DNA of 64,000 nucleotides from Tharpella sp964457755 (GTDB lineage: Bacteria; Desulfobacterota; Anaeroferrophillalia; Anaeroferrophillales; Tharpellaceae): the NCBI GenBank assembly GCA_964457755.1, contig CAYWGC010000012.1, positions 1 through 64,000 on the forward strand. The letters are read 5' to 3'. Both the position numbers and the translations under genes were made by a program. This document shows, piece after piece, positions 17,269 through 25,688 of the stretch (position 1 is its first letter; every line of letters starts with the position of its first letter). The notes beneath the pieces are model-generated. The model worked only from the letters and a program-made list of their open reading frames with translations, searched no databases and had not been told where the DNA came from.

Positions 17269-18526
17269 GTTGCAAAACAAAATTGCATGCGGAACGGCTA
17301 AAGAGATAGAGCAGAGGCGTGTAGATTAAAGCTGTAACCCAATAATTTTCCTGCCAGATGGCGTCCGCCTGATAGCCTTCTAAAACAATATATGAGAGCG
17401 GCAACAAAGAGACAAAAAGCAGTATTGCCAGATCTCTATAAAAGACCAGAAAAGGCAGCAGCCAGAGTCCGTACCAGGGATGAACCGTGGGCGACACCAG
17501 TAGCAGGCCGCATAAGAGAATGACTGGCCGTTGATGAATGGAGAGGTTCGTCTTTAAATTGAGATAGAGCCAACCGGTGAGATAGATTGCGGCCAGAAGA
17601 AGACGCAGGTAAAAGTGATTTTCAAAAACAAGCGTGCCCAGACGATAGAAGGAGGCGTTAAACTCCCAATGTTCCAAGTAGGATCCGAGAGAGAAAAAGA
17701 TATTTCCCTTAAAAGTGAGAAAAGGGGCAAAAAGAAGCAGGCTTAAGGCTATAAGAATCAACCATGTTCGTCGATTACGAAATTCGAATATCAGAATCAG
17801 AAAAAAGTATTTGCTCAACACTGCCGCCGAGAACCAGGCCGCGGCCGCACTTAGTTTTTGTTGATCAAAGCAATAGAAAGCAGTCATCGCGAGCAGCAAC
17901 ACCAGGGCTTCATGATGGCCATTGCCGCTGATTTCAATGATTGGCAAAGGGTGCAGAAAGTAAAGCAAGAGGTAACGTCGCGGTTTTTGCAGGACACCAA
18001 GACGCAAAGCGATTATCAGGGTCAAACAGAGATCGGCCAGGGTCAAACAAGCTTTATAAAAGAGCGGGGTGGGCCGGATAACAGCGACCAGAGTATTAAA
18101 CAGGGTGGTCAAGGGTGGATAGATAGCCGGATAATCGGCGTGATTGATGAGATGGTGCCAGACCGGACGTAAGTTTACAAGATCAAGATCAGCCGGTGCT
18201 AGGAGATAGGGATTTTTACTGTGCAGGGTGACTAATCCCTCCCAAATACAGCGATAGAGATCATCGGAAAGCAGCGGTTCCTGCAAAACAAACAGCAACC
18301 TTGCAGCTAGACCTATAAACAGAAGGATAATTATTTTTTTCCGGGAGAGCGCGGAAAGCTCTTTAAGGATCAGGAAGTAGGCCCCCAACGCCAACAGATA
18401 GGCGGTAGCGAAAGGCTGGTAAGCAAACTCGCTCAAACGACCTAGAAAAAAAACGGACACAGTGTAAATGGCCATGCCGAAGAGCTGCCCATAATCGGCA
18501 AATTGTTTTAAACCTGTCTGCAACAT
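17249..18526 (-). CDS. GT-C type membrane glycosyltransferase
   Basis: A 425-aa polytopic membrane protein, about 10 hydrophobic segments. The first periplasmic loop carries EPLLSDDLYRCIWEG, the acidic motif of GT-C enzymes that use polyprenyl-phosphate sugars; NPYLLAP and DYPAIYPPLTTL follow, then HPWYGLWLLPFL near the C-terminus. It probably transfers a sugar on the periplasmic side; donor and acceptor are unknown. The start lies 8 bp after the rhodanese stop, with AGAGCGGA as ribosome-binding site, making it the third gene of a barrel-rhodanese-glycosyltransferase operon. Its 3' end lies in the right direct repeat. Confidence 0.78.
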   Translation of the reverse strand: MLQTGLKQFADYGQLFGMAIYTVSVFFLGRLSEFAYQPFATAYLLALGAYFLILKELSALSRKKIIILLFIGLAARLLFVLQEPLLSDDLYRCIWEGLVTLHSKNPYLLAPADLDLVNLRPVWHHLINHADYPAIYPPLTTLFNTLVAVIRPTPLFYKACLTLADLCLTLIIALRLGVLQKPRRYLLLYFLHPLPIIEISGNGHHEALVLLLAMTAFYCFDQQKLSAAAAWFSAAVLSKYFFLILIFEFRNRRTWLILIALSLLLFAPFLTFKGNIFFSLGSYLEHWEFNASFYRLGTLVFENHFYLRLLLAAIYLTGWLYLNLKTNLSIHQRPVILLCGLLLVSPTVHPWYGLWLLPFLVFYRDLAILLFVSLLPLSYIVLEGYQADAIWQENYWVTALIYTPLLYLFSRSACNFVLQRRNYCK

Positions 18527-18534
18527 TCCGCTCT

Positions 18535-21500
18535 TTATTTGTAGATCGGCAGACCTGGAGTCTCATCGATAATCGGATTATCGGCCGCCTTATCTCCCAA
18601 ACTCCATTCGTACCAACCTCCATCATAAAGGCTAACCCGATCCCAACCCATCATATAACCGTAGAGAAAGGTTAAGGCGGCCCGCCAGCCGGTACCGCAG
18701 TAATGACTTACGCTCTTATCGGCAGTAATGCCTTCAGAAGCCCACATCGCTGCAACTTCGGTATAGCTGCGCAAACTACCGTCGGCATCAACAAAATCGT
18801 CCATGGTCCAGGGACCATCGCCGGCATGACCCCAGAGAGCGCCGGCAATCCGACCATCGGTTGGGATATATCCGTAAGGCGCGGTGGCCCCAATATACTC
18901 ATCCCAGGTGCGGATATCAGAAATCACGGCATCAGGATGCAGACCGTCAACAACTTCACGAATGTAATCGGTTGTAACCAGATATTCAGCGTGCAACGGT
19001 TGATCGCGACCGAACCAGGCTTGGGGTGATCGCGGGATAAGACCGTTTTCCATAGCATAACCGGCTGCCTGCCAGGCCTTAAAACCACCATTAAGCAGCC
19101 GCACATCCGCAACCCCGGCGTACATCAAAGCCCAGACTAGGCGGGCTGCGGCCGTCACGTCGGCACCAGAGACCACGACCGTCGTCTCGGTCGTAATTCC
19201 CATGTTGGCAATCGCCGGCAGTAGATATTGATAAGGATAGATATTCCAGTAATTTTTCGGCAAGCTGTCATCGCCGGTCAAACCTTTGGCAAAATCCTCC
19301 TCTGCGGTGGTACTGCGCCCAAACCAGATAGCGGCCGGGGGATCATTGCGGGCATAAAAATCATCATACTCGATCTCATCAGTATTAACGTAGATGGCAC
19401 CAGGGATATGAGCCTCAAGATAGGCCTCGCTGGCCGGCCCCCAGTTGGTCTCGATAATAACAAAAGGTTGGTCCTGATTATTATTTGTCAATAACTCTTC
19501 CCGGACCCATTGCGGGTTGACCAAACGGTCATATTTCTCCAGTTTTGCAAGCGGAAAGTTCTCGGGATCGTAATAGCTGTTACTGCTCCACTCCCAATAA
19601 GATCCATCATAGTTGGCAATATCTTGATAACCAAGCAACCGCAGAGCAAAATAGGTCATGGCACTTTTGATCCCGGCGGTAGCGTAGGTAGCGGTTTTGC
19701 GATCACGAAGCACACCCTTTTGCAAAAAAATGTCCCTGAGAGTGCCATAATCTGCAAGATGATGTTCATCACGAAAGAGCCAGCTGAAAGGCAGCTGGAG
19801 GGCCCCGGCTATATGACCACCCAAAACCTCACCATTCTGGCTCCAACCATTATACTCTGCATCGCTGCGACAATCAACAATTGTGGTTGTATTATCTTTA
19901 CGATCCTGACTCAAAGCCCAGGCGCTGGTCGCCACTTCGGGACGCAGGCTGGCCTGAAATCCGGGTAAATTCAGAGATGGTGTCGGAATTGTGATCTCAG
20001 ATAGCAGGCCACTATCAAGCCAGCCCTGCCAACCACCATCAAGAAGATGCACATCGTTGCAACCGAGATACTCAAACATCCAGAAGAGCCGAGCCGCCGC
20101 ACCCTGATACCTGCTGCCACCATCGTAAATAACCATGGTCTGCTCGCGGCTAATCCCTTTTGCAGTCAGAAGCTCTTCCAATTCAGGAACTGGTTTTAGA
20201 TTCATCCCGGCATCGGAGATCTCCGGATGGGGTAACAAAATGGCGCCAGGGATGTGACCAGCATCATAACCGACTGAACGGGCATCAATAACCAAAAGAT
20301 TTGGATTACTCAACTTTTGCGCCAGGCTCTCCGGACTCATGAGCAGCTCTTGAACTGCCTCAGGAGCCACGGCATTCTTAATCAACTTAACCAGAGTCTC
20401 ACGACTGCGCTGCGCCATTGCCACTTTACCGGATGACGGCCAATCGGTTTTGTTGCTGGGATTACTATTCCACTCCGCCTTAAAAGAGTCTAAAAGCTTG
20501 TCCCCGACATCATCATAATAGCGGGCAATCGCCGCGAAAGGATCCTGCATCCAGATATCGACAACCCCAGGACTTGCTTCGTGAAACAAGAGGACACTCG
20601 GCAGCGACTGATAGTGCCAAAGTCCGGAGTGAAGCAACAGAGGGTCGGTGTAGGCGTCAAAAACCTGGAGACCATAGATGGGCCCGGCGCTGGTGTTAAA
20701 TTTAAGCCGCTGCTGGGGATCAGCGGCGTTCATGCCATAAACATGGATAAAACTATTCTGAATAAGAGTTTCGATAGCGGATGAGTGATTTTTAAGTTTC
20801 CACTCCGCAAAGTACGTTTTAACACCGTCAAATTTCTGCCAACCATCTTTGATCATCGAAAATAGCGGAAACGGCAGGGTCCCTCTAAAAGTTGTCTTTT
20901 CGTCATCAAGATAGTTGTAGTCGGCAAAAAGCCCATTAACCGCGTAGAGGTGCTCATCCGGGGTGTCGGAAAAGAGGGTTACAGTTCCTTTCTGGACCAC
21001 AGTGACAACTTCTTCAAGAGTCGCAAAAGATCTCTCCGCACCGACTGCAACCTGGGCAACGCGTTGCAGCGCCGGAAGGCCATTATTCTTCGGCTTGTCA
21101 AGCGGGAGCTGCGGATCGTAAAAGGCTTCAGGAAAAGCCTCGCGAACATAATGACAAAGAAGTTGGCGAGCCTCCAGCAAAGTCTTCTGCAAAGTTGCAT
21201 CGCAACTTACAAATTGCGCCGTAAAGAGCAGTGGATCAACCAGACAAATGTGAAGAAAGGTTTGACCATAAAAAGTGTCAGGCATAATTACAAAGCGAAA
21301 AGGAAGTCCCGCTGCCGCCAACGGAACCTGCGCAAGAATACGCTCTTCCAGTTCGCTGATTCTGACTTCAAGCAGGCGAATGCCGGTTGATTCGGCGGTT
21401 TTCACCATCCAGTTACCATAACTGTACATAACCGAACCATCGGCCGCCAGAGGTTTAGCGGTGACACCGGCAGTCCCGAGAACTTCATGGCCAGCATTTA

Positions 21501-21735
21501 TTAAATAATCACCCAGACGTTTAACCAAACCGTCGATAGTCGCAATCTGGCTGGCCCCGGGAGCCAGCGGCAAACGGGCAATATCAAGCATGTCAAAAAC
21601 CTGATGGTTCAAATGAATTGGCGGCGGATTTTTAATCTTGATATTCGAAGAACTTAAATTGAATGCCTGAGAGCTGGTGACCGCTATAATCAGAACCAAC
21701 AACAGGGTCAGAAAAATTATACGTAAGCGAAACAT
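18535..21735 (-). CDS. Exported protein with four rhodanese domains
   Basis: A 1066-aa protein with an N-terminal signal peptide (LLLVLIIAVTSSQA) and no lipobox. Residues 30-460 form a domain I do not recognise. Four tandem rhodanese modules follow at about 465-590, 600-725, 735-885 and 918-1050, each with the GHIPGA-type motif. Only the last keeps the active-site cysteine (HYCGTGWRA, about residue 1010). The others read YDGGSRYQG, YATAGIKSA and VSGADVTAA at that position and are probably structural. A periplasmic sulfur- or selenium-transfer role is inferred. It lies between an outer-membrane barrel gene and a glycosyltransferase gene. Confidence 0.85.
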   Translation of the reverse strand: MFRLRIIFLTLLLVLIIAVTSSQAFNLSSSNIKIKNPPPIHLNHQVFDMLDIARLPLAPGASQIATIDGLVKRLGDYLINAGHEVLGTAGVTAKPLAADGSVMYSYGNWMVKTAESTGIRLLEVRISELEERILAQVPLAAAGLPFRFVIMPDTFYGQTFLHICLVDPLLFTAQFVSCDATLQKTLLEARQLLCHYVREAFPEAFYDPQLPLDKPKNNGLPALQRVAQVAVGAERSFATLEEVVTVVQKGTVTLFSDTPDEHLYAVNGLFADYNYLDDEKTTFRGTLPFPLFSMIKDGWQKFDGVKTYFAEWKLKNHSSAIETLIQNSFIHVYGMNAADPQQRLKFNTSAGPIYGLQVFDAYTDPLLLHSGLWHYQSLPSVLLFHEASPGVVDIWMQDPFAAIARYYDDVGDKLLDSFKAEWNSNPSNKTDWPSSGKVAMAQRSRETLVKLIKNAVAPEAVQELLMSPESLAQKLSNPNLLVIDARSVGYDAGHIPGAILLPHPEISDAGMNLKPVPELEELLTAKGISREQTMVIYDGGSRYQGAAARLFWMFEYLGCNDVHLLDGGWQGWLDSGLLSEITIPTPSLNLPGFQASLRPEVATSAWALSQDRKDNTTTIVDCRSDAEYNGWSQNGEVLGGHIAGALQLPFSWLFRDEHHLADYGTLRDIFLQKGVLRDRKTATYATAGIKSAMTYFALRLLGYQDIANYDGSYWEWSSNSYYDPENFPLAKLEKYDRLVNPQWVREELLTNNNQDQPFVIIETNWGPASEAYLEAHIPGAIYVNTDEIEYDDFYARNDPPAAIWFGRSTTAEEDFAKGLTGDDSLPKNYWNIYPYQYLLPAIANMGITTETTVVVSGADVTAAARLVWALMYAGVADVRLLNGGFKAWQAAGYAMENGLIPRSPQAWFGRDQPLHAEYLVTTDYIREVVDGLHPDAVISDIRTWDEYIGATAPYGYIPTDGRIAGALWGHAGDGPWTMDDFVDADGSLRSYTEVAAMWASEGITADKSVSHYCGTGWRAALTFLYGYMMGWDRVSLYDGGWYEWSLGDKAADNPIIDETPGLPIYK

Positions 21736-21782
21736 AATCTTAAACTCCCGAAAATATTAACTACAGATATTAACTGCAGACA

Positions 21783-22613
21783 TTAAAATGAGTAGACAAG
21801 AGCGGAACTTAAAGTGTAACCAGCGGCAGTATTCTCACCATAGATTGTCGGAACATATGAGAACTCAAGACTCACATGTTCATTAAAATTAACCCCAAGT
21901 GTGGTATCCAGGGTTATCAGGTCATACTCTGGGGTCAGGGTAATATTAGTAAAACCAGCCCCGCTCTCAGCATTATTTGCACTGAAAAGACAGTCAAGTT
22001 TAACCCGCCCGTAAAAATATTTTCCGGCATTACCCCCAATCTCGGCTAACAAACGCCACTCGTCGGCAGGAGCTTTAGAGCGCCAACGATAGGCCGCTTC
22101 AAGCCCCATATAGAGAGGCAGCGGATAGAGGGATTTCCCCAACAACAGGCGCAGTTCAAAATCGGTCTGGTTGTTACCAAGTCCCGGGACTTCGTCATCG
22201 TCATAAGGACCGGAAATTTTTGTCAGAGCTTGAATTGCCAAAACTAAAGGATCATCGAGAAGCTTCCACTTCAGGCCAACCTCAAAATCGCCAACCCCAT
22301 CACTCTCGGCTTTAAAATAGTCATTTTCCTGCTCCAGCCACTTATAATAAAAAGAGCCGATCAGGGTAAGGTCATCAGTCAGGCCATATTCAAGATAGCA
22401 ATTCAGATTTGTATCACTATACTTACCATCATAAGCAAGCCGCTGGCGGTTGCCATCGTCATCGTAATATTTTTTACTTTCGAAGTAGTTTAATGCCAGC
22501 TTGTTGTACATCCCACCCTGTTTGGCGGTCCAGGCCCCGGCAAAGACCTGACTGCCAGATACCGAAATCAACAGCAACGCCGATATTAAGGCAATAAATT
22601 TAGCCTTCATCAT
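21783..22613 (-). CDS. Outer-membrane beta-barrel protein
   Basis: A 276-aa protein with a signal peptide (SALLLISVSGSQVFAG) followed by alternating amphipathic strands (YNKLALNYFES, DLTLIGSFYYKWLE, DFEVGLKWKLL, GLEAAYRWRS, VSLEFSYVPTIYG) and a C-terminal phenylalanine (LSSALVYSF), the signature for outer-membrane insertion. It belongs to a broad class of transporter/porin-like barrels, and the substrate is unknown. It is the first gene of the operon with the multi-rhodanese protein 47 bp downstream, an arrangement similar to the porin-rhodanese neighbours reported in Geobacter. Confidence 0.8.
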   Translation of the reverse strand: MMKAKFIALISALLLISVSGSQVFAGAWTAKQGGMYNKLALNYFESKKYYDDDGNRQRLAYDGKYSDTNLNCYLEYGLTDDLTLIGSFYYKWLEQENDYFKAESDGVGDFEVGLKWKLLDDPLVLAIQALTKISGPYDDDEVPGLGNNQTDFELRLLLGKSLYPLPLYMGLEAAYRWRSKAPADEWRLLAEIGGNAGKYFYGRVKLDCLFSANNAESGAGFTNITLTPEYDLITLDTTLGVNFNEHVSLEFSYVPTIYGENTAAGYTLSSALVYSF

Positions 22614-22926
22614 TTACTCTCCACGATCATTAAATTGCATACTTAATCAAATAACCTTCCAAGAACCCCCTACTAATAGATTCTCAGCTGAAAATCCAAT
22701 TGCTATTATGGATTAAACGTCGCCCTGCATAGATTATCCCTATCAACATTATGGCCGACGAACAAAAAGAAGACCTGCACTTAATAAAAAAGTACAGGCC
22801 TTCTGATAATCTTTTAAAGCAACCGTTTTATGTGTTATAGAGACATCCATGCCGGAGGGGGAACGCTTACATACATATAGGCTATCTTGAAAAGCCGATC
22901 ATTTTTCTTAAAAGTTCAGGGTGTCA
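22614..22926. other. Divergent intergenic region, barrel operon/umuD
   Basis: About 310 bp between divergent genes, presumably holding both promoters. A hairpin at 22767-22806 has arms AGAAG-CCTG-ACTT paired with AAGT-CAGG-CTTCT and two internal mismatches; its role (terminator-like or regulatory) is unclear. I see no E. coli-type LexA box before umuD, but this organism's SOS box may differ. Confidence 0.4.
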
Positions 22927-23358
22927 ATGAACATCACAATCGCAGAAATATTCCAACCAGACCAGTCAACCGAACGTAAACGTCCGCTTTTCCTGGTTCC
23001 GGTTTCAGCCGGTTTCCCATCACCGGCTGATGATTATATTGAAAACCGGCTTGATTTGAACAAACACCTCATCCACCACCCGGCTGCAACCTTTTTTGTT
23101 AAGGTCAAAGGCGATTCGATGATTGAAGCCGGAATTCACTCTGGTGATATTCTGATTGTCGATCGTTCGCTTGAAGCGACCGACAAAAGGGTGGTCATTG
23201 CCGTCATTGATGGTGAATTGACCGTAAAAAGGATCCGAATAATTGAGAAAAAAATCTTACTTCTTCCGGAAAACCAAGATTACATCCCCACCGAAATCAC
23301 CGATACTATGAGTTTTGAAATTTGGGGCGTAGTTACTAATGTCATTCACGCGCTCTAG
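22927..23358 (+). CDS. umuD: UmuD-like S24 peptidase (orphan)
   Basis: A 143-aa LexA/UmuD-family self-cleaving protein. The cleavage site is the Ala-Gly in VSAGFPSP; the catalytic Ser (KGDSM, residue 64) and Lys (GELTVKRI, residue 101) are 37 residues apart, as in E. coli UmuD. UmuD' is the accessory subunit of error-prone DNA polymerase V. No umuC follows; the next 180 bp is a palindromic element. A GTG two codons upstream is an alternative start; the ATG has AGG six bases before it. Confidence 0.88.
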   Translation: MNITIAEIFQPDQSTERKRPLFLVPVSAGFPSPADDYIENRLDLNKHLIHHPAATFFVKVKGDSMIEAGIHSGDILIVDRSLEATDKRVVIAVIDGELTVKRIRIIEKKILLLPENQDYIPTEITDTMSFEIWGVVTNVIHAL

Positions 23359-23364
23359 GAGAGC

Positions 23365-23493
23365 TGTCCGAGAATGCCCTTTTCCCCCAGCTCAGCGTTA
23401 TTTTTTGAAAATAATGCTCGAAATACTAAGTGTATGTCTGTGCTTATTTTCAAAAAATGCCTCGATCTGAAAAAAAATTTCTATTCTCGGACA
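23365..23493. repeat. Nested palindromic intergenic element
   Basis: Outer perfect 11-bp arms TGTCCGAGAAT (23365-23375) and ATTCTCGGACA (23483-23493) enclose a second perfect 14-bp pair, TTTTTTGAAAATAA (23401-23414) and TTATTTTCAAAAAA (23444-23457). The central 29 bases (23417-23445) match 46450-46478 at 22 positions. It lies directly after umuD and looks like a MITE-type or structured dispersed repeat. Confidence 0.65.
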
Positions 23494-23542
23494 ACCTCCT
23501 AACATTCGCCTTTAAAGAGGCTATCACTATTGCAAAACATAA

Positions 23543-24238
23543 TTAAAACTGAACTTTAAACTGGTCCATAACCCAACCTACCTTGTTCTTGTTTTCAAGC
23601 TTACCCTTCTCGTCCCACATTGTTTTCAGTTCCTGTAGCTCTTCCTGAACATCAAAAAAACAGGCCATCAGTTCGGGATCAAAATGACTACCGACACAAT
23701 TTCTAATTTCAGTAAACGCCGACTCATCCGACCATGGTTCCTTATAAGGACGCTTCATGGTTAGGGCGTCAAAAACATCGGCAATAGCTACAATTCTGGC
23801 GCTTTGCGGAATATCTTGTCCGGCCAGGCCTTCGGGGTAGCCGGAACCATCCCATTTTTCGTGATGGTACAAAGCAATATCCGCTGCCATCTTAAAAATC
23901 GGGGCATCACTCCGGGATAAGATACGATGCCCCAGGGTCGAGTGGGTCTTCATAATCTTCCACTCTTCTGCGTCCAGACTGGCCGGTTTTTTCAATACAG
24001 TGTCCGGAATTCCGATTTTACCGGTATCATGCAGGGGAGCCGCCAGTTCTAACATTTGCACCTGTTCTTCCTGCCAACCGACACTGCGGGCCATAGCTCC
24101 GACATGGGCTGTCATTCTCCAGCTATGGCCAAAGGTTTCCATGTCACGGTTGTACCCTGCTAAACCAATACCAGTATCTGTCACCTCAAAATCCAGAATG
24201 ACGTCATTAATTTCAATCTCAGGGGAAGTGATATTCAC
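23543..24238 (-). CDS. HD-GYP phosphodiesterase with kinase remnant
   Basis: A 231-aa protein with a complete HD-GYP domain: HSWRMTAHV, LHDTGKIGIPD, HHEKWDGSGYP and ARIVAIADVFDALT. The family hydrolyses cyclic di-GMP with a di-iron centre. The first 28 residues are odd: VILDFEVTDTGIGLA is the G1 box of a histidine-kinase ATPase, and in-frame codons upstream of the GTG start (ending KTGAIIV) continue that kinase-like sequence. The gene therefore looks like a deletion fusion of a sensor kinase to the output domain. It lies 74 bp after ftsZ on the same strand. Confidence 0.85.
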   Translation of the reverse strand: MNITSPEIEINDVILDFEVTDTGIGLAGYNRDMETFGHSWRMTAHVGAMARSVGWQEEQVQMLELAAPLHDTGKIGIPDTVLKKPASLDAEEWKIMKTHSTLGHRILSRSDAPIFKMAADIALYHHEKWDGSGYPEGLAGQDIPQSARIVAIADVFDALTMKRPYKEPWSDESAFTEIRNCVGSHFDPELMACFFDVQEELQELKTMWDEKGKLENKNKVGWVMDQFKVQF

Positions 24239-24312
24239 GATGATAGCACCTGTTTTATTTTCAAACTATGGGGTTTGGTTGACAATCTCATTCTTACATT
24301 TTGCTGTTAGTC

Positions 24313-25575
24313 TCAATCCAACTGACGTCGAATGAACGCTGGAATATCATAATCATCAACCCCGCCATCAAATTCGCCTTCAGATGAACCAACTACCTTT
24401 TTCATCATCTGAGGAAGATCCTGAATATCATCCAGGGGGAGTTCAAGGTTCGGCGTCCGCTCGATATCAACAACCTCATATTTGTTTTCACTGGCTTGGA
24501 ACTCTTGTTGGCGCGCCTGAAATGCCGGGCGATCCAGATTATCCCGACGTGAGCCGATCGGATACTTACCAGCCAGCCCCAGACCGGGTCCCTTAATCGT
24601 TGAAACGGTGCGCTGAACCTGATCAAAACCGGTTGCGATAACGGTTACGCGAAGATTTTCACCTAATGAGTCGTCGAGAACAACACCAGTAATAACCTCG
24701 GCATCTTCGTGGGCTTCCTCTTGAATCATGGTCGCTGCTTCACCTATTTCATGCAGAGTAACTTCGGTCGCCGCAGCGATATTGATAATCACTCCTCGGG
24801 CCCCCTGAATACTCAAATCTTCCAACAATGGTGAAGCTATTGCTTTTTGAGCCGCCTCTAGAGCACGATTTTCACCGCTCGCCATGCCGGTTCCCATAAG
24901 TGCCATGCCGGTCTTTTCCATAACCGTTTTAATATCTTGAAAATCGAGGTTTATTTGACCATGCACGTTAATCAGATCAGAAATACTCCGCACCGCCTGC
25001 AGTAATACGTCATCAACTTTTTTAAAAGCATCAACCGCTGTCGTATCTTTACAAACGGTATTAAATAGCCGTTGATTAGGAATAGTGATCAACGCATCAA
25101 CATTTTCTCGTAACTTGTCCAAACCCTCTTCGGCAACCCGCATCTTCTTTTTACCTTCAAAACTGAAAGGCTTGGTGGCGACACCAATCACCAAAGCTCC
25201 AGCCTCACGAGCCAACTGGGCCACCACGGGGGCCCCACCGGTACCTGTACCACCGCCCATACCAGCCGTAACAAAAACCATATCAGCTCCAGCCAGTAAT
25301 TCAGATATTTGCTCACCATCCTCAATCGCTGCACTGCGGCCAATATCAGGATTAGCGCCAGCCCCTAACCCCTTGGTCATGCGGGCGCCAAGCTGTATTC
25401 GAGATGGGGCCTGCGACGCATTAAGATCCTGGGAATCGGTATTTGCAACGATAAAATCAACCCCTTCCAGGCCCGAATCAATCATATTGTTAACCGCATT
25501 TCCGCCCCCGCCACCAACGCCTATCACTTTAATCTCAGCTGCCAGACTTGCACTCTCATCAAATTCAAATGTCAT
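24313..25575 (-). CDS. ftsZ: Cell division protein FtsZ
   Basis: A 420-aa tubulin-like GTPase that forms the Z ring. The N-terminal IKVIGVGGGGGNAVNNMI and the tubulin signature GGGTGTGGAPV bind GTP, and the T7-loop region is LINVHGQINLDFQDIK. After a variable linker the C-terminal peptide is YDIPAFIRRQ, the docking site for FtsA and other partners. It is the last dcw gene proper, 113 bp downstream of ftsA. Confidence 0.98.
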   Translation of the reverse strand: MTFEFDESASLAAEIKVIGVGGGGGNAVNNMIDSGLEGVDFIVANTDSQDLNASQAPSRIQLGARMTKGLGAGANPDIGRSAAIEDGEQISELLAGADMVFVTAGMGGGTGTGGAPVVAQLAREAGALVIGVATKPFSFEGKKKMRVAEEGLDKLRENVDALITIPNQRLFNTVCKDTTAVDAFKKVDDVLLQAVRSISDLINVHGQINLDFQDIKTVMEKTGMALMGTGMASGENRALEAAQKAIASPLLEDLSIQGARGVIINIAAATEVTLHEIGEAATMIQEEAHEDAEVITGVVLDDSLGENLRVTVIATGFDQVQRTVSTIKGPGLGLAGKYPIGSRRDNLDRPAFQARQQEFQASENKYEVVDIERTPNLELPLDDIQDLPQMMKKVVGSSEGEFDGGVDDYDIPAFIRRQLD

Positions 25576-25688
25576 CGTTAACCTCCCCCTTAAATTGCCC
25601 CTTAAAGATGCCCTTACACCCTAAATTAAAACTTAAAAAAATATGTCATTTTTCAATACTATTCGATTAGAAATTTGCTTTATGATTT

